Source: an uncultured Arenicella sp. (GTDB lineage: Bacteria > Pseudomonadota > Gammaproteobacteria > Arenicellales > Arenicellaceae). Taken from it: a DNA stretch of 49,537 bases. A program made the position numbers and the translations under genes. How positions within the stretch are numbered: the first letter of the stretch is position 1; each line of letters begins with the position of its first letter. Location: positions 1 to 49,537 of the forward strand of contig CAJQNY010000166.1 in NCBI GenBank assembly GCA_905479805.1. Direction: 5' to 3'. The notes below the pieces were generated by a model. That model saw only the letters and a list, made by a program, of their open reading frames with translations, had not been told where the DNA came from and ran no database searches. This document shows, one piece after another, positions 27,458-37,526 of this stretch.

Positions 27458-27906
27458 TCTTCCCAATTACCCACGTCTTTAGCCCAACCTTCGCCGCCCG
27501 GCGCGCCGTCTGAGCCGTAACTCCATAGGTCATACTTGTTGGGATTCTTCTGACCCGGCTGTAAATACTGATAATCATTATTCCACGGGTCTTTCTTTAT
27601 CTTATCTAAATAACTTCTGCCTTTACCAGACGGGTTTGTAACTAGTGCTTGCAGACCTTGCGAAGTGGAAGGGTATGAAAAATTGTCTAGCTTATACAAA
27701 GCCAATTGCCCATCAATAGCTCTCACATCCGACTTCGCTGCGATCTGTAAAGCCTTGTCCTGATTATCCAACATATTCGGAACGATAAGCGTGGCGAGAA
27801 TGCCTATTATCACCACAACTACCATTATCTCAATCAGAGTAAACCCTCGTTGACTGCCGATATGGTTATATCTTGCTACTGAATAATTATCTTTGTTTTG
27901 TTTCAT
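27454..27906 (-). CDS. gspG: Type II secretion major pseudopilin GspG
   Basis: The prepilin cleavage site G|FTLIE is followed by the hydrophobic N-terminal helix and a GspG globular domain with YPSTSQGLQALV, DPWNNDYQY and DLWSYGSDG, including the calcium-site region. I place the start at the ATG at 27906 (150 residues, 22-residue leader) because AAAGAG lies at ribosome-binding distance. A GTG at 27930 would add eight residues. GspG forms the secretion pseudopilus after processing by prepilin peptidase. It is the last gene of gspD-E-F-G here; gspH and later genes do not follow. Confidence 0.93.
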   Translation of the reverse strand: MKQNKDNYSVARYNHIGSQRGFTLIEIMVVVVIIGILATLIVPNMLDNQDKALQIAAKSDVRAIDGQLALYKLDNFSYPSTSQGLQALVTNPSGKGRSYLDKIKKDPWNNDYQYLQPGQKNPNKYDLWSYGSDGAPGGEGWAKDVGNWED

Positions 27907-27933
27907 TTCTTTTTTCTCTTTAATGATCACTAA

Positions 27934-29160
27934 CTAATAATCTAACATTGAATTCATATCAAAGATGGGCATCAATATGGCCATCACTATCGCGAATACT
28001 AAGCCGCCCATGACAAGAATCATTAACGGCCCCAACAAACTCACCATCATTGAGATACGCGTTTGCATTTCGTTTTCGGTCGCTGTCGCCGCTTTCTCTA
28101 ACATATGGTCTAATCGGCCGCTGTTTTCTCCGCTCGACACCATATGTACTAACAATGGTGGAAAGTTTCCACTTCGATCAAGCGCCCTGCCGATAGAAAT
28201 ACCTTGAGCAACTTCTTCAGTCGCATCGTGTAGGTTTTTCCTGAGAACACTATTACTCATGACCTCTCTTCCGGCTCGTAAAGAAGAAAGAATTGGAACC
28301 CCGCTGCCTACCATAATGGACAATGTTCTGGCCATCCGAGCGGTATCAACGTTTTGTACCAGTTTTCGTATTCCCGAAATTTTTAAATAAACTCCATCCA
28401 ACCAGAAACGCGGGGATTCTTGTCGAAAAATGTAGCTGACACCCAGAACCACTGCAGCGATGAGGCCAGCTAACATAAAACCGTAGTTCACCAGAAATTC
28501 TGAGAGGCTAATAACAATTTTCGTGAGTGTCGGTAACTCTTGTCCCGTATCCTTATAAACTTTAACGACCTTGGGCACCACCAACGTTATTAGAACAATC
28601 AGTATACCACTGCACGCAAACAGCAAAAATATGGGATACACAACCGCTTGCGTGATTTTCTTACGCAGCGCATCACTTTCTTCTAAGTAGTCGGCAAGCC
28701 GTTCAAGCACACCGTCTAGCGTTCCCGACTCTTCGCCTGCGGAAATAGACGCTCTATAAATCTCAGGAAAGCTACTTGGATATGTGGCAACGGCTTCAGA
28801 CAACGATTGTCCTTCGGTCACTAAGGAACGAATATCACTGATAACAGACTTTACTTTATAGCCTTCAGATTGCTTTATTAGCGCTCCTAAGGTTTCTTCA
28901 ATAGTCATGCCTGACTCTAGCAATGTTGCCATCTGCCGCGTCATGATAGATAGCTCATCGGGCTTTATTTTGACCCTACGAGTTTTAGAATTATTTCCTT
29001 TAAGCTTATCTCCCGCGCTCTCTGAGATTGCTTTTACCTCAGTCGGTATTAGCCCTTGTGCTCGGAGCTCCGCTCGCACTTGTTTAACATGATCGCCAGT
29101 CGTTACGCCTTTAATCGTTTTGCCTTTTTGATTAAGCGCTTGATATTCGTATGCCGCCAT
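27934..29160 (-). CDS. gspF: Type II secretion inner-membrane protein GspF
   Basis: This 408-residue protein has two T2SS-F domains, each followed by membrane segments: the first starts MTRQMATLLESGMTIEETL, the second MARTLSIMVGSGVPILSSL. Three hydrophobic stretches (about 170-195, 225-245, 375-400) fit the family topology. GspF is the platform protein contacting the GspE ATPase. It lies between gspE and gspG with short gaps. Confidence 0.95.
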   Translation of the reverse strand: MAAYEYQALNQKGKTIKGVTTGDHVKQVRAELRAQGLIPTEVKAISESAGDKLKGNNSKTRRVKIKPDELSIMTRQMATLLESGMTIEETLGALIKQSEGYKVKSVISDIRSLVTEGQSLSEAVATYPSSFPEIYRASISAGEESGTLDGVLERLADYLEESDALRKKITQAVVYPIFLLFACSGILIVLITLVVPKVVKVYKDTGQELPTLTKIVISLSEFLVNYGFMLAGLIAAVVLGVSYIFRQESPRFWLDGVYLKISGIRKLVQNVDTARMARTLSIMVGSGVPILSSLRAGREVMSNSVLRKNLHDATEEVAQGISIGRALDRSGNFPPLLVHMVSSGENSGRLDHMLEKAATATENEMQTRISMMVSLLGPLMILVMGGLVFAIVMAILMPIFDMNSMLDY

Positions 29161-29170
29161 TTCCTTTGAC

Positions 29171-30742
29171 CTAACCCTGGGTAACGCGGAACACTTCGTC
29201 TACGGTCGTTTCACCCGCGGCGACCCGAGCAAACCCATTCTGCATTAAGCTTGAGGATGTTTTCCGAGCATGCTCACTCAAGCGATCCTCTGAAGCTTGG
29301 TCGTGGATAAGACTGCGCATTCCTTCGTTCATTTCTACCAGCTCATAAATACCCAATCGGCCGCGATAACCAATCTGATCACAGGCTACACATCCTTTTG
29401 CTCTAAAGAGCTCGGTGCCTTCCGTTACGCCGAGTAACTGTTGTTCAGCTTCATCTGGAGAGTACGACTCCTTGCAGTCCGGGCATAGGCGGCGAACCAA
29501 GCGCTGCGCCAATACACCCACCATACTAGAGGCAATCAAAAACGGTTCTACTCCCATATCAACCAAACGAGTTACTGCACCAACAGCGGTATTGGTATGG
29601 AGTGTTGAAAGTACTAAATGGCCGGTTAGACTGGCCTGTACAGATATCTCTGCGGTTTCCAGATCACGGATCTCACCCACCAGTACAACGTCTGGATCTT
29701 GGCGTAAGATTGAACGTAGTCCACTCGCAAAGGTCAGCCCTATTTTTGGATTCATCTGAGTTTGACCTACACCGTCTAAGTCATATTCAACGGGGTCTTC
29801 TACGGTCAAAATATTTAGCTTCTTTCGATCAAGTCGATGCAAGCCAGAATACAAAGTAGTGGTTTTACCTGAACCAGTCGGACCAGTTACCAGTAAAATT
29901 CCATTAGGCTTATTAATTAACTCTACAAACGTTTCGAGAATCTCTGCTGGCATGCCTAATTTTGCCAAGTTCAGGCGAGCGCTTTGCTTATCCAGCAAAC
30001 GCAGTACGACTCTCTCTCCATGTTGAGTGGGAAGCGTGGAAACTCGCACATCCACAGGATGCTCTGCAACTCGCAATGACATACGACCATCTTGCGGTAA
30101 TCGTTTCTCAGCAATATCCAACTTAGACATAACCTTAATTCGTGACACCAAAGCCCCGTGGAGCTCTCTTCGCGGACTTAGGATATTTCTTAGTACGCCA
30201 TCGACTCTAAAACGGACGGTTGACTCGTCCTCAAATGCTTCTAGGTGAATATCTGATGCGTTCTCTCTAATAGCTTGAGTTAACAATGCATTAATTAGCC
30301 TAATAATAGGCGCATCATCATCGGCCTCTAACAAGTCAGTTGTTTGCGGCATTTCTTGTGCTAATCGCTCAAGATCCATTCCGCTGTCATCGATGTCATC
30401 CATCAATTGAGTCGCTTGGCTGCCGCCCTTGTCGTACGCTACTCTGAGTTGTTCCTCAAACTCCGACTGTCCGAGTTGATTTAACTCAAGTCGACAATTT
30501 AGCTTTCGCTTTAGCTCAGAAAGGACAAACAATTTTGGCGTTTCGACACAGGAAACCATGGCGGCGCCGCTGTCGAGCAATGAAACCAAGACATTGTGTT
30601 TTTTTGCGAATGAATAGGGAACTAACTCTTCATTAACTCCATCAATAGATTCAGACTCAATGGCTAATTGATCATTCTCATTAGCTTCGAGATCTGCACT
30701 CTCATGCTGTTCTTGCGTTTGCACTTGGTCTTGCGTTTGCAC
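29171..30742 (-). CDS. gspE: Type II secretion ATPase GspE
   Basis: This 523-residue secretion ATPase has Walker A GPTGSGKT at 287-294, an Asp box (TVEDPVEYD), Walker B LVGEIRDLETAEI and a His box LVLSTLHTNTA. The zinc tetracysteine pairs are CPDC and CVAC. The N-terminal domain (about 40-130) is the MshEN/GspE-N type. It powers pseudopilus assembly. The start is a GTG at 30742; an 18-bp duplication at the start creates a second GTG six codons later. Family residues begin only around residue 40, so the exact start is uncertain. Confidence 0.94.
   Translation of the reverse strand: MQTQDQVQTQEQHESADLEANENDQLAIESESIDGVNEELVPYSFAKKHNVLVSLLDSGAAMVSCVETPKLFVLSELKRKLNCRLELNQLGQSEFEEQLRVAYDKGGSQATQLMDDIDDSGMDLERLAQEMPQTTDLLEADDDAPIIRLINALLTQAIRENASDIHLEAFEDESTVRFRVDGVLRNILSPRRELHGALVSRIKVMSKLDIAEKRLPQDGRMSLRVAEHPVDVRVSTLPTQHGERVVLRLLDKQSARLNLAKLGMPAEILETFVELINKPNGILLVTGPTGSGKTTTLYSGLHRLDRKKLNILTVEDPVEYDLDGVGQTQMNPKIGLTFASGLRSILRQDPDVVLVGEIRDLETAEISVQASLTGHLVLSTLHTNTAVGAVTRLVDMGVEPFLIASSMVGVLAQRLVRRLCPDCKESYSPDEAEQQLLGVTEGTELFRAKGCVACDQIGYRGRLGIYELVEMNEGMRSLIHDQASEDRLSEHARKTSSSLMQNGFARVAAGETTVDEVFRVTQG
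30707..30742 (-). repeat. 18-bp imperfect tandem repeat at the gspE start
   Basis: Read on the minus strand, GTGCAAACGCAAGACCAA is followed by GTGCAAACGCAAGAACAG. It encodes QTQDQ-VQTQEQ and gives two equivalent GTG start codons. Confidence 0.88.
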
Positions 30743-30756
30743 TTAAGCCACCAACA

Positions 30757-33156
30757 TCAATCAACGCCGTTTGACTGATCAATCTGTCTATCGACTTCTT
30801 CTTCGATAGCATTTTTTATTTTTGAAGAGCCTTCAGCTTTATAAGAGCCATCAGCTCTCGAAGTGTCTTCCCATCTGATAGGTTCCTCTTCGAAGTTGAT
30901 TTCCTCAGATTCCAATACACCTTCAGTTTTGAAATCTTGTTGTAGTTCATCGCGATCGTAGGAATCATCATTTGATGCATTCTTATAACGTCGTTTCTTA
31001 CCAAATAAGGCTCTCAGCCCAGTTGGCTTTGGCTCGCCATTCACGGAACCATCTGCGAGCTTGGTTCGTCGCTCGGTTCTCAGCTGGCCATCATTGGTGA
31101 CGTTATCGTATTCATCTAAGATAGGTGGTCGTGCAGAGGGGATCAAAAACTTAGAACTACTTCGTTCGGAGATCTTACTGTCTCGGCGCACTTCATTGTA
31201 TTTTTCACGACTAAATTTCTCTAAGTCTGCCGCAGACCGAATAATTCTGGGCTTCAAGAAAACCATTAGATTACGCTTAATCGCAGTCTTAGACTTGCTA
31301 CGAAACAGTGCACCAAGAATGGGAATGCTGCCTAAAACCGGCACCCTATTCACGGTATCAATGACGTCATCCTGAATAAGACCGCCCAATACGATCACTT
31401 GCCCATCATCGACCTGAACAGTCGCCTCAATAGAACGTCGATTGGTAATCAAATCAGCTTGTCCGGCAATTGCCGTATCCGCGACACTGGATATCTCTTG
31501 TAGAACTTCCAATTGAATCGTATTCCCATCACTGATCTGCGGCTTTATTTTAAGCTTAATGCCCACGTCCTTACGTTCAATGGTTTGAAAACTATTACCG
31601 ATAGTATTATTAACAACATTACCGTTTTGATCAGTTTGAGTACTGTTATTAGCGTTATTACTAGAACGTCCAGTAACAAATGGCACCTCTTGCCCAACAA
31701 CAATTTCGGCCTCTTCGTTATCCAATGTCAGGATTGTCGGAGTAGACAGAATATTGCTATTGGTATCGGCTCGCAATGCATTTAACACTACATCCAAATT
31801 GTATTTTTTGAAATCAAGCAGGGAGTAATTCAGGCCAGCCGTTCCCAATTCAAATGCCGTATTTACCGCCGCTGTGCCTAAAATCTGGTTTGGATTATCG
31901 CGGTTTATTAGGTTGCCCACGTTAGTGCCTGCGACAGCATTACCATCCGCGTCAGTTGTCGCGGCACTCGTCGAATTAGGTCCACCAGCGCCCCAAGTAA
32001 CACCTAAATTCGCAGCTTGGCTCAATGAAACCTCGGCAATCACGGTTTCAACAAATACTTGCTCGCGGCGTATGTCTAATTGTTCGATCACGCCTCGAAT
32101 AGTTTGTAGTTGTGCTCCAGTGGCACGAACAATCAAGGCGTTAGTTGACTCATCGGCTTGCACGCTCGGCCTGGCCGTCGTCCCTGCCGCAGCGCTTTCA
32201 CTGGTTAAATCATTGAGCACACTGACCATGTCTTCAGCTTTGGCATGTTTCAAATAGATGACATTAATATCCGCTTCCAACTTTCGCTCTATATCCAACT
32301 CATCTATGAGAGCTTGAATTTTTGTATACTCATCGTCGGTTGCGCTGATAACCAATGCATTAATCGCATCGAGCGGCTGAATTGTCACTTTGCTTCCAGC
32401 CGCCGCAGCTTTTGGGTCAGCATTTGAAGCAACAATTTGCGTTAAGGTAGCTGCAAGTTCGCTTGCCTTGGTCTTCTCTAAATAGACGACACGCACATTG
32501 GTGCGTTTATCGGGCACGTCAATTCGCTTGATGATTTTTAGGACCCTCTGAATGTTCGCAGCGGTATCAGTGATAATAATACTGTTTGAAGGGACATGTG
32601 GAGCAAAATGGCTGGTCGGCGGAATAAGTGGCCGTATAATAGCCTGAAGGTCTTGGACCGGCGCGTGCTTAAGCTGGATTATCTGTGTAATTTGCGCATC
32701 GTTTGCATCGACAGAAGGCCCAAATGGCGTCGGTCGTTGTTTGATTACGTTGCTGGGCAGGACTTTTATAACGCTTCCAGAATCAACGGTTGAAAAATTG
32801 TGCACTTCCAAAATAGAGAGAAACACGTCATACAGTTGATCTGGATCGAGCGCGGCTCCCGAAATCACTGACACTTTACCCTTTACTCTAGGATCGACGA
32901 CGAAATTTTTACCACTCACTTCAGCAACCGTATTGATTAAAACTCGAATATCAACGTCTTGTAAGTTGAGCGTTACTTGCGAACCGGCCTCGGCATCAGC
33001 CCCTGTTCTAGAATTAGTTTGCGCGATTGATGAAGCGCTGCAAAACGACAGAGACGCAGCAATGATTGTCACCCTTAGCCTAAGAGGAATGGTGCGTGCC
33101 AATTTCTGAATTTTATTTTGAAAGATTGCGGTCATGAAATTTGCCAGTAAGGTCAT
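30757..33156 (-). CDS. gspD: Type II secretion outer-membrane secretin GspD
   Basis: This 799-residue protein has a signal-peptide-like N-terminus (ends near SSIAQ, residue 46) and an N0 domain (VTLNLQDVDIRVLINTVAEV). Three KH-like N1-N3 repeats follow with VVYLEKTKASELAATL, INVIYLKHAKAEDMVSVL and QVFVETVIAEVSLSQAANLG. The secretin core has VGQEVPFVTG and VQVDDGQVIVLGGLIQD. About 130 charged residues follow the core and are probably disordered; their function is unknown. The gene is first of gspD-E-F-G. Starts at ATG 33156 or 33135 are both possible. Confidence 0.95.
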   Translation of the reverse strand: MTLLANFMTAIFQNKIQKLARTIPLRLRVTIIAASLSFCSASSIAQTNSRTGADAEAGSQVTLNLQDVDIRVLINTVAEVSGKNFVVDPRVKGKVSVISGAALDPDQLYDVFLSILEVHNFSTVDSGSVIKVLPSNVIKQRPTPFGPSVDANDAQITQIIQLKHAPVQDLQAIIRPLIPPTSHFAPHVPSNSIIITDTAANIQRVLKIIKRIDVPDKRTNVRVVYLEKTKASELAATLTQIVASNADPKAAAAGSKVTIQPLDAINALVISATDDEYTKIQALIDELDIERKLEADINVIYLKHAKAEDMVSVLNDLTSESAAAGTTARPSVQADESTNALIVRATGAQLQTIRGVIEQLDIRREQVFVETVIAEVSLSQAANLGVTWGAGGPNSTSAATTDADGNAVAGTNVGNLINRDNPNQILGTAAVNTAFELGTAGLNYSLLDFKKYNLDVVLNALRADTNSNILSTPTILTLDNEEAEIVVGQEVPFVTGRSSNNANNSTQTDQNGNVVNNTIGNSFQTIERKDVGIKLKIKPQISDGNTIQLEVLQEISSVADTAIAGQADLITNRRSIEATVQVDDGQVIVLGGLIQDDVIDTVNRVPVLGSIPILGALFRSKSKTAIKRNLMVFLKPRIIRSAADLEKFSREKYNEVRRDSKISERSSSKFLIPSARPPILDEYDNVTNDGQLRTERRTKLADGSVNGEPKPTGLRALFGKKRRYKNASNDDSYDRDELQQDFKTEGVLESEEINFEEEPIRWEDTSRADGSYKAEGSSKIKNAIEEEVDRQIDQSNGVD

Positions 33157-33373
33157 GAGTGCGGCCGATCACTTTAGCAATCCCCCCCATTCACTTTGAT
33201 CTTATAATTTGTTTTATGATATCGCAGCATCATACTGAAATTTAAGAGTTCTGACCACGATTTAAGCCCAGCTATACGTGGAATTAATACCTTAGTAATG
33301 TAGTGGTCCCCCGCTATCAGCAACGAGCTTGAATAATTATCGCAATGCTTACTGAGTGATTGTCTAGTATTTA

Positions 33374-34819
33374 TTACACGCCTAATTCTTTCGCAATATA
33401 TTGGTGGATCACACTTAGATCATTTTCGAGTATCTGAAAGCGCTCTTCTCGATCAAAAAGGTCGTGCATATGCTTTGGTAATTCAGGTTCAGGAATCCGA
33501 CTATCTGGGAGAAATTCACCGGCTTTCTCAACGGCATCAGGAAACTTTGCAGGATGTGCTGTTGCTAAACACACTGTAGTCACGCTTTTTGTATCCACCA
33601 TCGAACTTTGATAATGCTTAGCCGCTGCCGCACCGATGGCAGTATGTGGGTCTAATACGTAACCGCTTCTATCAAATTCCTGAGCAATCACTTCAAGCAT
33701 TTCTTTATCTTGCAATGAGAAACTCTCAAAAAGCTCTTTTGCCGTTGCTAGCGCCGCCTCACTTAGGAGCATTTCTCCTTCTTGAAGGTCGCTGATCAAT
33801 CGTTGAATCTCCGTGCCATCGTGTTCATATAAATCAAATAATAACCGTTCAAAATTACTCGATACCATAATGTCCATACTTGGGCTCAATGTATGCTCCA
33901 ATGGTTTCTTACTGTGATCATTTTGGCTGATGCATCTGTGTAAAATGTCGTTTTGGTTGGTCGCTATGATTAAACGCTCAATGGGGAGTCCCATTTTGTT
34001 CGCTAGGTAACCGGCAAAAATATCACCAAAGTTTCCAGTAGGTACTGAAAAAGCGATTTCTTTTTGAGATTGACCGCCTCGATTCAACACACCCAGTTTC
34101 AATGCAGCGTAAAAGTAGTAGACAATCTGAGCCATTATACGAGCCCAGTTGATGGAGTTTACCGCCACTAATTGACGACCATCAGTGAGAAATGATTGGT
34201 CTGCAAAACTTGCTTTCACCATATTTTGGCAATCATCAAAGTTCCCTTCTACCGCTATATTAAATACATTATCAGCCAGCACTGTGGTCATTTGCCGGCG
34301 CTGTACATCAGAGACCCGCTCATGCGGATGCAAGATAAAAATATCAATATTCTCGCAGCGTTTACAGCCTTCTATTGCCGCTGAGCCGGTATCACCCGAG
34401 GTTGCGCCGATAATCACCACGCGCTGTTGTCGTTTCTGTAAAAAATAATCGAGCAAGTGACCTAAAAACTGTAAGGCAAAATCCTTAAATGCCAGAGTCG
34501 GACCATGGAATAACTCCAATACCCAGAGCTTCTCATCCAGTTGGTGCAATGGTGCGATATCTTCATGGCGAAAATCTTGGTATGCCTTATCGATGATGAC
34601 CTTAAGATCGTCGTCGCAGACTTCACCATCAACGAATGGATGAATGATTTTAAACACTAATTCTTGATAACTTAACGTTGCCCATGAGGCTATTTCAATC
34701 GTGTCGAACTTTGGCAAGGTTTCAGGCACATACAAACCCCCATCATTCGCCAGGCCAGCAAGAACTACTTCTTCAAAACTAAGTACCGGGGCATCGCCAC
34801 GCGTGCTAATAAATTTCAT
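33374..34819 (-). CDS. thrC: Threonine synthase
   Basis: This 481-residue PLP enzyme starts MKFISTRGDAPVLSFEEV and has the Schiff-base lysine in FHGPTLAFKDFALQFLGHL (Lys112). ATSGDTGSAAIEG and SVPTGNFGDIFAGYLA form the phosphate-binding region. It converts O-phosphohomoserine to threonine. It is the last gene of alaC-hom-thrC. No homoserine kinase gene is in this operon, so that step must be encoded elsewhere. Confidence 0.96.
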   Translation of the reverse strand: MKFISTRGDAPVLSFEEVVLAGLANDGGLYVPETLPKFDTIEIASWATLSYQELVFKIIHPFVDGEVCDDDLKVIIDKAYQDFRHEDIAPLHQLDEKLWVLELFHGPTLAFKDFALQFLGHLLDYFLQKRQQRVVIIGATSGDTGSAAIEGCKRCENIDIFILHPHERVSDVQRRQMTTVLADNVFNIAVEGNFDDCQNMVKASFADQSFLTDGRQLVAVNSINWARIMAQIVYYFYAALKLGVLNRGGQSQKEIAFSVPTGNFGDIFAGYLANKMGLPIERLIIATNQNDILHRCISQNDHSKKPLEHTLSPSMDIMVSSNFERLLFDLYEHDGTEIQRLISDLQEGEMLLSEAALATAKELFESFSLQDKEMLEVIAQEFDRSGYVLDPHTAIGAAAAKHYQSSMVDTKSVTTVCLATAHPAKFPDAVEKAGEFLPDSRIPEPELPKHMHDLFDREERFQILENDLSVIHQYIAKELGV

Positions 34820-34855
34820 ATGTTTAATTCAAAAATGTAATAAAAGTAGTGAGGC

Positions 34856-36181
34856 CTAGTCTAAATGTTCGACGCGAATTCGAGTCACCTTATCCAGCAC
34901 ATCTGGCATTCCTTGAATCTTCTCAATGGCATCATCAATTAAACCCTCTTGAGTGCGTTGGGTTAGGAATATTACCGAGACCTTCAACTCTCCTTTAGCA
35001 GGCTCCTTCTGTGTAATGCCTTCAATACTAATACCGTATTCGGCGAATACAGTAGACAGCTGTGACATAACCCCAGGGACATCATTAACATCAACTCTCA
35101 GATAATATGCTGAGCGAAATTCTTTAGGCTGCATCACCTTTCTTTCTTTGATCGACTGCGCTTCAAATGCCAAGGCTGGAACATTAATAGGAGCGTTCTT
35201 ACTGTCTTCGCTTAGATTTAACGCTCTTGCAATATCAAGGATATCAGCCACAACTGCAGACGCCGTTGGTTCAGCACCCGCTCCTGCACCGTAATGAAGC
35301 GTATTCCCTACTGCATCTCCTTTGACCAAGACAGCGTTCATCACCCCATCCACATTCGCAATCAAACGCTTTTCAGGAACGAGTGTTGGGTGAACTCTTA
35401 ACTCGATTCCATCTTCGAGCGCCTTGGCGATGCCTAAGTGCTTGATTTGATAGCCGAGTTCTCTCGCATACGCCACATCTTGTAAATGCAAAGAAGATAT
35501 CCCTTCGGTGTACACTTTCTCAAACTGTAATGGGGTGCCAAACGCGATTGCCGCGAGAATAGTGAGCTTATGCGCCGCATCGATGCCTTCGATGTCAAAA
35601 GTCGGGTCTGCTTCTGCATAACCAAGCTCTTGAGCCTCAGCCAGCACATCTTCAAAGCTTCGCCCTTTATCACGCATTTCAGTAAGAATGAAATTAGTCG
35701 TGCCATTGATGATGCCAGCAACCAAACTGATGTCATTACCCGCCAAGCCTTCTCGAATACTTTTAATTATACTAATGCCCCCCGCTACGGCAGATTCATA
35801 GAGAACCGAAACGTTTTTATCTGCGGCGGCGGCGAAGATTTCTGTTCCATGCATTGCAATTAGCGCTTTGTTCGCTGTCACAATATGTTTTCCATTACTA
35901 ATTGCTGCGAGAATTAACTCCTTCGATAATGTCTCTCCACCGATTAATTCGACCACAATATCTACACTCGGGTCATTCACCACTTCATAGGGATCTTGAG
36001 TCAACTCAAACGATTTAGTTTCGCAAATTCTTGGGGCGCCAATATCTCTCACTGAGGCAATGTGAACCCTGACCTCACAACCCACCCTACGACTAATTTG
36101 CTGCGCATTTCTGTTTAAAACATTGGCAGTGCCACCACCAACGGTTCCTAAGCCTAAAAGGCCGACATTAATAACTTTCAT
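34856..36181 (-). CDS. hom: Homoserine dehydrogenase
   Basis: This 441-residue protein has the NAD(P)-binding GLLGLGTVGGGTANVL at residues 8-23, the catalytic-region sequence GIINGTTNFILTEM and the pattern AEADPTFDIEGIDAAHKL. A C-terminal ACT domain (about 355-435) suggests allosteric control by threonine. It is a single-function enzyme, not fused to aspartokinase. It reduces aspartate semialdehyde to homoserine and lies 36 bp upstream of thrC. Confidence 0.96.
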   Translation of the reverse strand: MKVINVGLLGLGTVGGGTANVLNRNAQQISRRVGCEVRVHIASVRDIGAPRICETKSFELTQDPYEVVNDPSVDIVVELIGGETLSKELILAAISNGKHIVTANKALIAMHGTEIFAAAADKNVSVLYESAVAGGISIIKSIREGLAGNDISLVAGIINGTTNFILTEMRDKGRSFEDVLAEAQELGYAEADPTFDIEGIDAAHKLTILAAIAFGTPLQFEKVYTEGISSLHLQDVAYARELGYQIKHLGIAKALEDGIELRVHPTLVPEKRLIANVDGVMNAVLVKGDAVGNTLHYGAGAGAEPTASAVVADILDIARALNLSEDSKNAPINVPALAFEAQSIKERKVMQPKEFRSAYYLRVDVNDVPGVMSQLSTVFAEYGISIEGITQKEPAKGELKVSVIFLTQRTQEGLIDDAIEKIQGMPDVLDKVTRIRVEHLD

Positions 36182-36191
36182 TCTAATATTG

Positions 36192-37406
36192 CTAGATTTT
36201 GATTCGCTCGGGATGTAAGAGCATGGATTTAATATTACGCGTTGCTTGGCGAATACGTTGCTGGTTTTCGATTAGGCTAAACCTTACATACTGATCACCG
36301 TAATCCCCGAAGCCTATTCCAGGTGAGACAGCTACTTTTGCCTCTCGCAGAAGCACTTTGCTAAACTCCATCGATCCTAGTTCAGCAAACCGTTCAGGTA
36401 TTTTGGCCCAAACAAACATGGTTGCTTTAGGTTTGTCGACTGGCCAACCTGCGGTAGTTAGACCATCACAAAGCACATCTCGACGCGCTTGATACATATC
36501 ACGTATTTCACCAATCCAGTCTTTAGCCTCAGGTGCTTCCAAGGCAAATATTGAGGCGATCTGAATGGGTGCAAACATGCCGTAATCTAGGTAGGACTTC
36601 ATTTTTGCAAGAGCGGCTATCAGCTTTGAATTGCCAACCAAAAATCCGACGCGCCACCCCGGCATATTATAGCTTTTAGATAAGCTAAATGATTCAACAG
36701 CCACATCTTTGGCACCAGGCACCTGCATAATCGAAGGCGCTACGTAACCATCAAAGACGATATCGGCATAAGCAAGATCTTGGATAACCCAAAACTTATG
36801 TTCAATAGCCATTTCAACGACGCGTTCAAAGAACTCAAGCTCTACACACTGTGCCGTCGGGTTGCCAGGAAAATTAAGCACTAGCATTTTCGGCTTGGGA
36901 AACATATTACGAAGCGCGGTTTCAAGCTCAGCGAAAAAATCAATTCCAGGACCAATTGGTACGTGCCGAATGTCGGCGCCAGCGATGATAAACCCATATG
37001 GGTGGATAGGGTACGCTGGGTTAGGTACCAATACCGAATCACCCGTATCTACCGTGGCCATTGCCAGATGAGCCAACCCCTCCTTGGAGCCAATGGTCAC
37101 GATGGCTTCAGTTTCCGGGTCAATATCGACGTTAAATCGCTCTCCATACCAGTTCGTTATGGCGCGTCGTAGTCTAGGGATACCGCGTGAGACCGAATAG
37201 CGATGTGTATCACCCCGCTGAGCCGCTTCACAAAGCTTATCGACGATCGGCTGAGGAGTGGGTTGATCGGGATTACCCATACCAAAATCAATAATATCTT
37301 CACCGCGCGCGCGCGCTGCCGCTTTCAAATCCCCCACAATATTGAAAACATAATGGGGTAAGCGTTTTATTCTTGGAAAGTCATCCATAGCGGGAGTGTG
37401 CGCCAC
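36192..37406 (-). CDS. alaC: Alanine transaminase AlaC-type aminotransferase
   Basis: This 404-residue fold-type I PLP aminotransferase is close to E. coli AlaC along its length: [72 protein letters not shown] and [16 protein letters not shown] with the PLP lysine. It makes alanine from pyruvate with glutamate. In many proteobacteria it sits upstream of hom-thrC, as here. The start is a GTG at 37406; an ATG at 37388 is an alternative. The gap to hom is only 10 bp. Confidence 0.93.
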   Translation of the reverse strand: MAHTPAMDDFPRIKRLPHYVFNIVGDLKAAARARGEDIIDFGMGNPDQPTPQPIVDKLCEAAQRGDTHRYSVSRGIPRLRRAITNWYGERFNVDIDPETEAIVTIGSKEGLAHLAMATVDTGDSVLVPNPAYPIHPYGFIIAGADIRHVPIGPGIDFFAELETALRNMFPKPKMLVLNFPGNPTAQCVELEFFERVVEMAIEHKFWVIQDLAYADIVFDGYVAPSIMQVPGAKDVAVESFSLSKSYNMPGWRVGFLVGNSKLIAALAKMKSYLDYGMFAPIQIASIFALEAPEAKDWIGEIRDMYQARRDVLCDGLTTAGWPVDKPKATMFVWAKIPERFAELGSMEFSKVLLREAKVAVSPGIGFGDYGDQYVRFSLIENQQRIRQATRNIKSMLLHPERIKI

Positions 37407-37526
37407 TTCTATTTGCGCGGAAACAATGTCAATAGACGCTATATTCTATCGAGCGAACCTTCAAATGTCGCTATAAATTCTGTCTTTTAGAGAACGAATT
37501 TGAACTTTCTAGACCAATAATGGTCG

